From the NCBI GenBank assembly GCA_023374045.1, contig CM041776.1, positions 352,091,796 through 352,155,795 of the forward strand: DNA of 64,000 bases, in the 5' to 3' direction. Below are positions 33,899 to 45,569 of the stretch, one piece after another (position 1 is the first letter of the stretch; each line of letters opens with the position of its first letter). The notes beneath the pieces were generated by a model. That model was given only the letters and a program-made list of their open reading frames with translations. It was not told where the DNA came from and did no database searches. The stretch comes from Limonium bicolor (lineage: Eukaryota > Streptophyta > Magnoliopsida > Caryophyllales > Plumbaginaceae). The translations under genes and the position numbers were made by a program.

Positions 33899-36800
33899 CC
33901 ATCTTAAAACTATCAACAGCCATCGGTGGAGCAAATGATCCAAGTTACATGCCACGAACAGACACAACCTCCAGATTGCTACGTTACATGCCACGAACAG
34001 ACACAACCTCCAGATTGCTACGTGCAGAGCAGGCTCGGGATGGTCGGCGAAGAAGAAGCTCTGAGAGTGTAGAGTATCGCAAGCCGTTCGTCCACTTCCC
34101 CGCCCTAAAAGCCTCATACATAATAGTCCAACTTCCTCTATTGCTCATTCCCTCCTTCCCTCGAGCTTTCTCAAAAGAAAGTGCCTTCCAAATCGAACAA
34201 ACAATTGAAGTCTAAATTGAAAATCAAAGCCCTCATCAGAAATCGGCGGCGGCGGCGGATCCTCCACTCCTTATTTCGCCCCTAATTACCAGCTCGGAGA
34301 AGAAAAGCTCCGCTCTGTAGTTGAAGAAGCTTCGAGGATTTGCTCGGTACAAATGCTTTTGTCGGTGGAATTGCCTATGCCAATTCCCAGTCCAAAGGTG
34401 GCAGCTGCAGAATTTGGATTTCTGAGTCGTCTATGCTCGCTTCTTCAATCTCTCTTGTTTCTACTGTATCGGTACGGCTCTTCAATTGAGTTTTCATTTT
34501 TTGATGTTGTTTCATTTTTTACGTACGGTGGCATTTCTAAAACGGTATTAGTATGTCTTTATTGACAAACGGTAATGAAACCACTACTATTTGTTGCCTG
34601 CTCCATCTGTTTCACCTTACAATCTGTTAACTTCTTCTTCCTAAAGAGGCTTCGGTACATAGATTGAGTTGCAGATTATCCTGAGCACCCACCAGCTCTT
34701 GATGGGCTGAATCCTCTCTATCGCTGATAAGTAATATAAGATACTAAGGACTGGTTTATATCCGTCAAGGGCTGGATTGATTCAGTACAAAAGGTGCTAC
34801 TGAAACTGAATAAGACAACAGTTATTCGATTCAGCATCACAAGGCATTCGTTTATGTGCAATCATATAGCGGAATATGGAAGTGATCCTAACAGGTAACG
34901 AGTCTTGCTCTTCTTCTTTCCAAACTAAGATGTTTGGGTACAAGTTTGATAGTTTAAAACGAATGTCAACAAATGCAGATAATGTAACATGGCTCCTTTT
35001 GGAATTATCAAAACTTATATATATAGTTGCTTTGGGTAATATTCTGTAGTCTTTAGAGATGAATGAGCCCAGAGTCGTCTTACTTTTGTGGAGAGTGCCC
35101 TTTAATTTCTGGCTTTGATTTTGATATCTGAACATTCTAAAAGAACATTTAATACTGTTTGTGCTGCTTTTGGTCACTCAAATTGTCTGACCCAGTTTAT
35201 AATGTCAAATATAATATTTTGTTGTGTTCTCATGCTCAACTGTAATAAGTCTGTTTCGTCGTTGATGAATATCTCATCCCTCTATATATATCAAGGACAT
35301 GTGTTGAAACATATCACTCTCTGGGTGGTTTTCAGAATATATTTGATGGATCAATCTGTTGGTGCTAATAAAGCTTCATGGGCTCTTATTAAGCAAGCTA
35401 TCAAAGAGGTTGGTGAAGGAATGAATGTTTATTGGAGTGTCTCCCAGATAAAAGCTTACTTTGGTCTGTCAGGAGGGTAAATATACCGTTCTCTTATATA
35501 TACTGATTTCTTTTTGCGTTGCTTTCTTTTTAAACTTTTTCTTGAGCACAGACAAAATTTCATGTGCTTCATGTGATTTTTTTAATCTAAAAAATCATTT
35601 AGTGCTCTGTGTATCTAATCAAGAATAAAATGTGTTCTTTTCGTTTATGGTTTCTCAATGATTTTGCCCAAAGTTGAGTACTTTGCGTATACATGCAAGC
35701 TAATAATCATAAGTAGTTTACTCAAAAAGTATTTGTCTTACTAGACACATCTATTATCAGCAAAAAAAAGCACCAACCTTGCAACTAGTCACTGTTTTGG
35801 TTGTTATGAATGCTGTGGTTGCAGTTACAATTTATTAAACCTTGTGGATCACTTCAGCAGTCGTGGATTTTATCGCTCCATATTCTTGAATGACGAACAG
35901 CAAGAAGCCCCTAGTAATTTGAGAAGGATGGATCAACCCCTGCACTGCTCCGCTTGTTTGTATTTATAATGGTTTATTCTGAGCAACAAAGTATATTTTT
36001 CATTCAGTGCACATAGTTACAAAATCCTAGAGACTTTTTATGCAAACTTGTGTTCTTGTGTGCTCCCAGAAAAAATTGCCATCCACTTCGAATCTAAACT
36101 GCTGCAGACTTGAGGTTCCATCTCATTCTTCGATTGCAAATGAAATGGTGAAACTTCTTTTCGTTTTCTTGCTAGGAGGAGTGAAGGATGAGCACATGAT
36201 TTGGGTTCTTTAAGTCTTCCATATGAATTAGAATTTTAGGTTCTGAATTTCTTTTGTTCAGCTTCATTTCTCAACCCTCACTTGTGCTCTTGTGTTCTCT
36301 CATAAATTAAAGAAAAAAACTTTTGTTCTTTAGTGTGAACTTTTGCAATTCTACTAACTGCATATGTGTTTTACTTGCCTTTCATACTATAATCTACATA
36401 TGCACCCAAGCTACTCTGCGAACTTTTGTTTGATGTGTTTTACTTGTATTGCTTCTTCTCATGTTCTTGTATTTGTTTACGTGGCTATTTTCTTATTCTT
36501 TATTGCTCATGCAATCTGTGTTTTTCCCTCTGTCCAACATGATACAAGCTTCTATTAACTATCATTAAATTCTTTTTACAATACATATTACATGCTTTGA
36601 AGGTTGTTTCATCATCTCAGGTGACTTTTGTAATGCACACTCTCTACAGCCAGAGTTTGCTTCAATTTGGTTAGGTACATCTTATTAACTTGTACAAGTG
36701 TGCATATTAGAGATATAGAAGGGCCTGACAATTTACATCATATGGCTCTGTGCATATTTCCCTTATCCATCATATCTTCCTTTTATTATGCAATTTTATA

Positions 36801-38833
36801 TAATTGCTGTTGTGCAATTTTTTTGTTTCCCTGGGTTTTGGTTGAGTGTGGTCTGAATAGCTTTTGTTGGATCTCGTGATTTAAATCCCTCCTTCTCATC
36901 ACAAATTTGAATTGAAAATGGCTAAGAAAAGGTGAATCCAGTTTTTTTTCTTTATCTGGGTACTAGAAAGTCAAACAAAAAATTGGATGTATGACTCAAT
37001 TCTAGTCCAAAATGTTTTCCAGTATCACTCACTTGCTTTTTTTTTCTTTCTTTCTTTCTCTACTCTTCTTTGTTTTCAATTTATTGAATCAGTACTAGCT
37101 GCTGCTGCTAGTTGTGCCATAGTCAGACACTTTAGAAATTTCATCTCTTGATAGAAAGAAAAGAACACCAATTCAACACTATGTATGTCCCACAACACGC
37201 CTGCCAACTCTCATCTGCTACTGACTCTTTTTTTCTTTTATGTAGTACTTTTCTCTTCAACTTTTATCTTCATCTTTCACATTATTATTATTATTGCTGC
37301 TCCTGCTCTATATAGTGATCGAGATCAGGAGAGCACGAGCACTGCCGTTTACATGTCTCATACACATCTGTTGCTGCCTATACTGCTTATAATTTGCAGA
37401 TATGGGAACAAAGACAGTGCAGCAGCAGTATCGCGCGGGAGCAGGTTTTCTTCCGAAGCACAATACGGTAGTCATATTGGTAATGAATCAGGCTTTCTGC
37501 TCAGATGCACTCTTCCGTTGCTTCGATTCTGTTATGACTATTGTTACTGGACTATAAGGTGAGAATTAACTCCTGTAATATATTTACTTTAAGGTCTGAA
37601 GAATGTTGACTGGATTTTCGTGCATCTACTTCAAAGAATTTTTTCTCCATTAAAAGGTATTCTGAGCCTTTCTTATGTAAGGTTGATAGCATTCATTCGC
37701 ACACTTCTTCTGGTCTTTTTTTCCATTGTTACTTTGAAATCTATAAAAATAATTTAATACACGATAATTATTGTCTCTTAGTGCAAAGGCTGGTTGCCCC
37801 ATAGCTTTTCATACATTAATAGAGTTTTAACTCTCACTCTCTCTCTGTAGTGATAAATTCTTGCTTCTCTTCTGTGTTCTGAACTTTGAACTACAACTGC
37901 TATTTCCTTTATATATATATACCCAGATCTCCTTCATTTTTGTTTCTGAGTCTAAAAGAGCGATTATATATATTTTCTTCCTCTTAGTTGGTGTATGATG
38001 TGTAAACAAGATTTGTTGAAGTCCCAGTTAACTCTTGCCATCTAATTACTCTTTTACTTGTAGCTAGCTAGCTAGCTAGCTCTTTTCTGATGTCTCGCTT
38101 GTAAGGTTAATATTAGGTTGTTGGTTGCTAATCCCCTGTTTTTGTATGTTGGTTGCGCTGTTCATAGACTAGTGTACCTCGGGTGAATGTTGACAGCCAA
38201 CGATGCAAAAAGAAAGTTGGAAAGCTCCTTCAGAAAAATGGTAACATCTAAACACCTATTTTTTATTAGTTTCTTAAAATGGATTCACTTGGGCACTTGC
38301 TCTGTATAATTGATTGTTTGTGTCTGTGGTGCTTTTATTGTATCTTCAAACTACTCCAAACTGAATCATTTAGTAATGGTATAACCACAATTGTTTCAGT
38401 TCATGCTTTCCTGGATAAAGTTTTCCTAAATAATTACTTATCTTTATTCAATTGCAGGTGCGATAATGACTTTTGAATATGCAGCATCAGATATTCTAGT
38501 GCATATGAGTGCTACTACTTATCTTAGGACTGTTAAATATATTTCACATATGAGAATGGTGGTTGATTTGACACTTACAGATCGATATTGCTTGACAAAT
38601 GATTTCAAAAGAGAGGGCCTTTTAAGTATGTGAAGTTTATTTTTTCAAAATGCGTTGGTGTATTAATCTCACTGGTATATTTCAATGTTAAATGAATTTC
38701 AAACATTTAGATTCGACATAACTAGTATATTGATCTTTTATTTTGTATTGCCTTATAGCTAGTCGGTATAACTATGTTGGATAGCCTATGCTTATTGTTG
38801 TGTACGTTTTAGTATGATTTTATTTTTTTTTTA
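33899..38833. other. Unidentified gene-fragment-like region
   Basis: This 4.9 kb is unlike the surrounding elements. It has exon-like patches separated by T-rich stretches. A 39-bp perfect tandem duplication is at 33944-34021. On the plus strand near 34240-34420 one frame reads PSSEIGGGGGSSTPYFAPNY and continues in frame to VELPMPIPSPKVAAAEFG, but has no ATG. Near 35345-35478 a frame reading [19 protein letters not shown] ends in a GT splice-donor-like site, and a plausible acceptor (TTGCAG) at about 35823 resumes with YNLLNLVDHFSSRGFYRS. Other acceptor-like sites precede short frames near 37400 and 38457. I do not recognise the protein(s). It may be a host gene fragment captured by the CACTA-type element that ends at 39391, or a decayed host gene. 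Confidence 0.4.
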
Positions 38834-39391
38834 AATAAAAGATCAACCGAGGCAACATAAATTGCCCCGGTTGATTGCATCAACTGGAGCGAGAGCAACG
38901 CCCCGCCTCTCTACCACAGACCAAAGGAGGCGAGTTTTATCTGGTTGCCTCATTTGCTGAGAGCTACGGAGGCAACCTAAAAATCTGCCTCTTCTGTTAA
39001 GTGCAATGGAGGCAAGATAATCCAGTTGCCTCCATTACTAGTGGTGTTGGTATGCCCTTACGCAGATCAAGGGAGGCAAGTTTATGTACTTGCCTCATTT
39101 GCTTAGCATCAATGGAGGCGAGTTATTCTAGTTGCCTCTGTTGCTTACAGAACAATGGAGGCGAGTATTAGCTTGCCTCACTTGACTTAAGTCAAAGGAG
39201 GCAAGAAGCGTTGCTTCTATAGGTTGTATCAATAGAGGCAAGCCTTTTAGTTGCCTCCATAATCTACCGTGGCAACCTTTTAGAGGCAAGCCAGAGGCAA
39301 CCGTTTTGTTGCCTCTAAATATCTACAGAGGCAAAATTTTGAATTATAGATGCAAGAAAAGTTGCCTCCATAGATCTTTTATCTAGTAGTG
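38834..39391. mobile_element. CACTA-type terminus with subterminal hairpin array
   Basis: The right end reads, on the minus strand, CACTACTAGATAAAAGATC then TATGGAGGCAAC, a CACTA-style terminal inverted repeat. ATAAAAGATC...GAGGCAAC recurs at 38834-38854 without the outer CACTACTAG. Between them GGAGGCAAG-type words alternate with TTGCCTCC, forming a series of hairpins starting near 38926, 38968, 39008, 39072, 39114, 39157, 39197 and 39234 (period about 42). Such subterminal motifs bind transposase in CACTA elements. Either this is a roughly 560-bp element with an eroded left end, or the right end of a larger element that includes 33899-38833. It abuts LARD-A2 LTR sequence exactly at 39392. 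Confidence 0.6.
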
Positions 39392-41058
39392 AAATGCATA
39401 TTTCCTACTAAAATTTTGCCATAGTTTTGCCTACAAATCTAACTTATCCACATTCTTCCACTCTCACTAAAATCATTCCTAAACTAGCCACACCCATACA
39501 AGGGTCCTACCAGCACTCAAAGCAATATGAATTTATCAATACTTCCTCAAACAACAATACAAATACTCATACTTAAATTACTTGGCTCTAAGGCCTTCAA
39601 TTCAAACACCAATTCACAAATACTCTTAAACTTCCACCAACTATATTCTTAGTACAATACTTTGGGTTCATTCATTACTTTACCCATTCCCATTATTCTA
39701 ATGCATTAAAATTTGCATTTAGAAAGATTTCTTACCTTAAGCTTATAATTCCTTCTTTTCTTTTCCAATTCTCCTCCTCCTCTCTTTCTTGCACAAAATC
39801 GGTCAAGTGGGAAATGGATTTGCCAAACTCCATTCCCATCACCCAAGGAACGCAAAAATAAGTGTAATTAAAATTCTAATCCTTAGCATAATACTAATTC
39901 ATTGAAATGCTTAAAACATCAAATCTAGGGTTTACCTTTGGAATCTTTTAAGAGGAGTTTTAGCCCTTGGTTCAAGAAGGTGATCCCACCACCATTGGAA
40001 GGTTGGAATGATGCTCAAAAGAGAGAGAAAAACGGAGCATTACAATGGGGAAAAATCGGCTACAAAGAGAGATGGAGGAAACATGAGTTTTTCATGGAAA
40101 TTTTTACCTTAATGGAGAGAGGAGACTCCAAGCTTCAATTTGGTACTATTTTCTCTTAAAATTGGCAAAACCCATGGAGATGAACTTCCTCATTTTGAGA
40201 TTTTGAAAAGATAGAAAGGTAGACCTTGGAGAGGGGAGCAAGAATATATACTTATTTTTGCATTTCGAGTTCACATGAGGCTAGAAAATGAAGGAGAAGG
40301 GAGGAAGCCATTGGAGCTTTCTTTGGGAGCTTCAAAATCACCCAACCAGAGGAAGAAGAAGAGGGAAATCGGCTGGGAGAAAAGAAATGGGAGAGAGAAG
40401 AGAGAAATGAGAGGTGAGAGAGTGTGTAAGTTGCTTTATACTTTTTCTCCCTTTTTTCTTTTTGACTTCTTTATTTAATTAGCTAGTCTAGTGTGAGTGT
40501 GTGAGAGCTTATTGACTTATTAAAACCAGCCCCACACAGTACTTCTAGTTGGAGCGTTTTTCGTCTTTTACAGAAAACGCTCGTTAATTTACCCGGTTTT
40601 GGTACTATTCACTAACCACGCCCGTTTTCTGGAATTTTCTCGTCTCTTAAATTTTATTGGTTATTAAGCTTATATTAATGATTAATTATAGTTATTTAAT
40701 GAACTATAATTTTTACGGGTTCGTTTGACCACTCAAAGTCACGTTTTCGGGTTTTCTCGAAAAACGTGCGCTAAAGCTCTATTAGCGTTTTAATTCATTA
40801 TTTGGATCAGTTTTCTTCGAGAATCATTCCCGTATATTAATTAGGCATGAATAAGCCTTAGGAATCCACATAATACTCTAACCGAGGTCTCATACCTCCT
40901 ATGGTTATATAACGCTTATTTTACATTTTTCGCTTTCTAAGCGTTTCTTCATTTCTTTTGGATTTATTTCCCTTACCAAAATTACTTAGGCACTATTAGG
41001 CCCTTAAATACATATTAGAATAATTTTAATCACTATATTTAAGTTCAGGGTATTTCAC
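39392..41058 (-). mobile_element. LARD-A2, 5' LTR (remaining part)
   Basis: The sequence matches 17808-19472 with scattered differences and ends GGTATTTCA at 41058, followed by the target-site duplication CCATT. The first 2.4 kb of this LTR (TGTAACACC end, hairpin array) is absent: it begins abruptly next to the CACTA-type terminus. The missing part is either in the assembly gap or deleted. Confidence 0.9.
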
Positions 41059-41063
41059 CATTG
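41059..41063. repeat. Target-site duplication CCATT, right copy (LARD-A2)
   Basis: CCATT follows the LTR end at 41058 and matches 15384-15388. Confidence 0.8.
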
Positions 41064-41991
41064 TAGACACTACAAAAAGGATGATTTTCTAACAGAATAA
41101 GAAATCAAAAGAGAAAGAATTTCCCACCACAGCTCCTGTTCCATGCCTCAAACTTGATTGAATATTTTGTCTCAGATTAAAATGTTGTACTTTCTTTGAG
41201 TTCCTGTTACTTGTTTTGTAACCGGTACGAACGGCTCACCATCATTCATAGTATTGTCTTCTTATTGGTCTCAGCTAAATATAAAAAACCATGCTAGGCA
41301 GAATAATGTTGCTCGATGTCTGATAACATTTCATCAATCTGATCTACAACTTCCTTTCTTAGCTATGAATCACTACCACCTGCATTTAAATTCTCAACAT
41401 CATGTTGAATATCTGGTCAAGATTGGCGTTCATGAGATACATGCACATTGTCTAAACTCTAACCGTGCCACTTCGAGATCTTGTAGTTTTCCATGAAACT
41501 ATAGTGGGTCAATTGATCAAAATTTTGCTTGTGCTATCATATATCAAATCAAGCATGCACTTTCCACGAGAACATAGAATGTATTGTAACCACTGTCCTC
41601 TGGTTGTAAATTCAGCTGATCCACTCGAGGGCTGAGCATCTGGATCAGATATTTTGGATTTATCCAAAAACCAAAATAATTGAAAACAAATTGGATTATT
41701 AATAAAAACAAATTAAGCGCTTTAAAACTTGGTTATCTGGATATATGAACTATAATTTGGTTTGGTTTTTGGATTTACCCTGACTAATTCGGATAGCCAA
41801 ATTATCTAAAAAATTTAAAACATAATCCGACTTGATGTAAACCTTACCACAACCGTTTTTCGTCGCTCTCTTCTCAAACTTCAACCTTTTGCACTTGCTT
41901 TCCTGCTCTTCAACAACTTTCTTCATTATCTTCTTTTGTAATATGATCTTAAGTTCTATTTTATTGTTGCTTTCAATCATAATATTACTAT
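41064..41991. other. AT-rich intergenic DNA between LARD-A2 and the solo LTR
   Basis: No gene is seen. CACTACAAAAAGG at about 41069 resembles a CACTA/MITE terminus but no partner end was found. From about 41640 the text repeats words such as TTTGGATTTATCC and TGGTTTGGTTTTTGGATT, a degenerate plant repeat style that reappears at about 60360-60640. Confidence 0.45.
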
Positions 41992-42902
41992 GCATGTGTA
42001 ATGCCCCTATTTAAAGTAAATGCAGTGGAAAAATAAAATACTACTGGCGTTTACAGATCATCGGGTTCCAAACACCCGGTACCAAAACTCACTAATTACA
42101 GCTTATGAATTACAAATGTTACGATCTGAAATCGAGAAAAATACAACACAAACATAACTTAAAGTAAATAGAATGACTCTCCATAACTCCTAATTCCCAT
42201 CCCAATCACTCATACTCTTCGTGGCCACCTGTATGAATAATTTCTACCTACAAGATGAAACCAAGCAGCCCACCCCGGGAGGGGTGAGTCAGTTCCCTGG
42301 AATGGAATTGACACGATTCTCTAAAACAGTAATTTAAATCATAACTCTTAAAACAAAACAGTAACTTGAAATCAAACTCTTAGAAGTAAGGCTAAGAAAA
42401 AGGCACTCCAAAACATTCAAATCATAGAGAAAGAGAACAAGACAAAGACATAGATAAATAACTTTAAAACCAAATTAATCACTTAAGAAGTCACTCCATA
42501 AAGTTAATAAGCATTCATATATAATGTTAGATCCAGTTCCAGTTAGGAGAAGAAAGACCCAGGTAGTCACAAAAGACTAGGAATGATAAGAATATTCATA
42601 ACCCGTGGTAGACAGTTTATGTTACCACCATCCAGAAAGTAGATTCCCATAGACAAACATACTCAAGAGTGGAATAGAAACAAAGGGAAAGGTGGCCCCC
42701 ACCATCAGTCAGTTGTCCACATGGATGAGGTATAGCAGATCTCCACTGCCACCGACCTGTTCTCGGTCATCGGTGAAAAGTGTGTGCACCACTTAATAAA
42801 AAGATTTCATACTCGAGAAGGCTGACCAAAACTCGACTCGTGGATGAAACAGTACCCATAGTCAAAGGAAGAATATACCCAAATTTGACATTTTCCCGTA
42901 TT

Positions 42903-42994
42903 CCTAGTTATCCCACTAGATCATTAACTGCACAAGTGCAATACCAAAACACTCAGTCATACAGAGTGTAGACACGTAAACACTTTGCAGTTAA
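42903..42994. repeat. 85-bp conserved module, copy 2 (solo LTR)
   Basis: This copy matches 2535-2625 and 52265-52352. It keeps the perfect TGCAC-AA-GTGCA hairpin and the CACTC/GAGTG pair, while its surroundings differ. Confidence 0.65.
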
Positions 42995-45564
42995 TAGCCT
43001 AATGAAACAACTAAGGTAGGAAGGAACAATAACCATGCAAGTTATACATCTAAGGCTCAGTTAGTCACATCAAGCTGAGTTAGTCACACAAGTAGTTTTC
43101 CTTTTGAAATTCATCTTAAGCTCAGTTAGCGTTTTTCAAAAACGTTTCCTTAAGTCTATTAGTAAAAGTATCTGAGTATGAGAAATCATACCTAGTATGA
43201 GTAGAAGTATCCACTAATAACCTATAATTAAGGTGTTTCAAGTATTGATTAGCTAAAGAACTTATAATGCTAACATCTTTTATTCTTAATGGTTTGTAGC
43301 CTTTGGTTTACAATCATTCTCTCATAAGGATTTGGGCTAGGTTCTGTTAATTAAATCTTCCATTAGGCCCATTTCAATTAATCTGGAAAGGTTTAGGGTT
43401 TTATTCTGAGAGTGACCCAAGTTCTTGTTGAATGGTTTAAATGGGCTTTTGTAGTTCATGGACTTAGGCCCAGTAGGTTAGCCCAAGTCAGCGTTACATT
43501 TTCACTAATCGATTAAATTTTCTAAAAAGGGTTTTGTGAGGTTTTGAACGTGCAACCTTGATTTAGTTCTGGGTTTGACTTGACAATCTACGCTATTGAA
43601 CTTGCATGTCTTAAGTGTACACTTAATTTTATTTCCGTTACTTACTCTTGATCATTGGTTTAGCTTAATCAAACTCTTAAGTTATAGTTGACTCATTTAC
43701 TTTAATACCTGATTAAAGTTCTAAGGTTTAGGATATGTATTTCTCCTAATAGTCCACCTAGGTTTATACTTTAATTGTTACATATGAATTAGGTTTACCC
43801 TATTATATTTCCTACAAGGTATGTTATTTCTTTTATTTATTTTATATCATAATTTATTTAAGACATTCTTTATGTAGTTTTATTGTATTTAATTATTCCT
43901 ATTCACTTGTACACACATCTATATCCAATATACGATCTATAGGATATGGTATTTTCTTAGTTTCAATTTAGTATATTAACTTCTATAGTGTATAGTTAAC
44001 ATAAAAGTAGGTTAATTTAATTCCTTGATTTAACCTAAGATAATCTTTTATTCCTTTTATTTCTTTATTTCAACTCAAAGGTTTATACCTAAAAATATTT
44101 ATTAACATTCCCTATTAAATTTTATTTCAGTATTCTTATTTTATTTCCAACCTATAGAGTTTATTATTCCACTATACTTTAATTGTCATTACATTAAAAC
44201 CATATATCATAAGGCAACTTATGAAAATTTCATAAATACAATTTTTAGACCTATTTCCTCTTGTCTAAAAATTATCAAATTTAATATATAGTAATTATGA
44301 TATTTTAGACATATTATAAATTTTTATTTCATAAAAATCTCTTTGTTAATTATCTAAATAAATCCATAATACTCAGAACTTACAAAAATTATAACTTACG
44401 TTTAAAAACTCAAAACCCATATTAATTTACATGAAAATAAACTAGATTTTATAAGGAATCCACAGTTAAAATTTCGTGTCAAAATACATTAGGGAAGGTC
44501 ATTAAATAAATCTAGCAAATTAGATTATTATTCTGTAATTTATACTGACTTAAGCATTTGCTAATCTTCTACGTTATAATCTCGGCCGTCACGATCGGAC
44601 GGTCCATATCCCACGAGTTCATCAGACAAACTTAACCATCTACAATGGTACCAATTTCATGATTTATTATGCAAGACACTAGGAAATTGGATCTGGGTAA
44701 TTCGAAACTAGGGTTCATACCGGTCTTGTTCGAATTCGACAAATTCTCTCGATGTAATGCGTTATAGGTTAAATTGATAGGTGGGTATGTTCGGGAATGC
44801 AAAAAAGAGTGACATTATTGGTGTAATTTGGTCAGAAATGTACCGGAAATTTGCCGGCAAGGAAATCCGATTTGATTTTCTAGAAAACTCTCGACTTTAC
44901 GAGTGACTAAGGGTCGAACTTTATGAATCTATAAAATACAGTGTAGATCGAGTTAGGCTAAGGTTTTGGGCTTAATCAATAGAGAACATGTAGCTTTATA
45001 AGCTGATAGAAAGGTCCTGATCTAATTCTTAATACACACAGATAAATCTGAGTTGAAAGATTCAAGTTTATACGTTGAGTTTTTCTGGAAAGTTTGATAT
45101 TTAATGTAAAGTTCAGGTAGGCAACTTCACGGATCAACTTGTGCCAATTGAAAGCGCGGATCGTTAATTGATCCACGAAACCTATCACAATTTAAACTAG
45201 ATATGTAACTCTAAACACAAGTGGAAGAATCAACGAATTTGATGAACTAGAGAGAAAGTTACAGATCTCACAAGATCCGAGTTTACCTAGTCGGTTCTGG
45301 AAAAATTCTGGGCAAAAACCTGATGTGATCGAGGCGGGGAATTTAGACGCCTTAATCTTTGAAACGATTGAGCACTATCTTGGGGTTCCTTCAGAAGAGT
45401 TGTTGAGCAATTAAAGATCTAGAAAATGAGCTATGGTTCATGAATTTTCATTCACCAACGAAGGAGATACGATAGAGCAAAGTTTGCATTACCTTTCTGA
45501 ATTACTAGGTTTCTAGGTTTCAAGAACTCGGGGAGGCAACTTGCAATCGATTTTGTGATGAATG

Positions 45565-45569
45565 TGGGG
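45565..45569. repeat. Target-site duplication TGGGG, left copy (LARD-B)
   Basis: TGGGG directly precedes the LTR at 45570 and directly follows the other LTR at 59654-59658. Confidence 0.85.

Larger units (their letters stand above)
41997..45569 (-). mobile_element. Putative solo LTR, left part (split by LARD-B)
   Basis: It starts TGTAATGCCCC, with GCATG (41992-41996) just before it. The other part ends GGGGTATTTCA at 60275, with GCATG (60276-60280) just after. Without LARD-B the unit is about 4.2 kb. I see no primer-binding site, polypurine tract or second LTR, so a solo LTR of a LARD/chromovirus-like family is the best reading. Orientation is set by likeness of the ends to LARD LTRs. It contains copy 2 of the 85-bp module (42903-42994), which in LARD-A1 and B is internal. 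AT-rich and CpG-poor, so probably old. Confidence 0.7.

Noticed and set aside
38061..38083. (TAGC)n microsatellite
   Set aside because: Only about five units; ordinary simple repeat.
41066..41085. CACTACAAAAAGG as a CACTA transposon start
   Set aside because: No matching opposite end or 3-bp duplication found; likely chance or a very old remnant.
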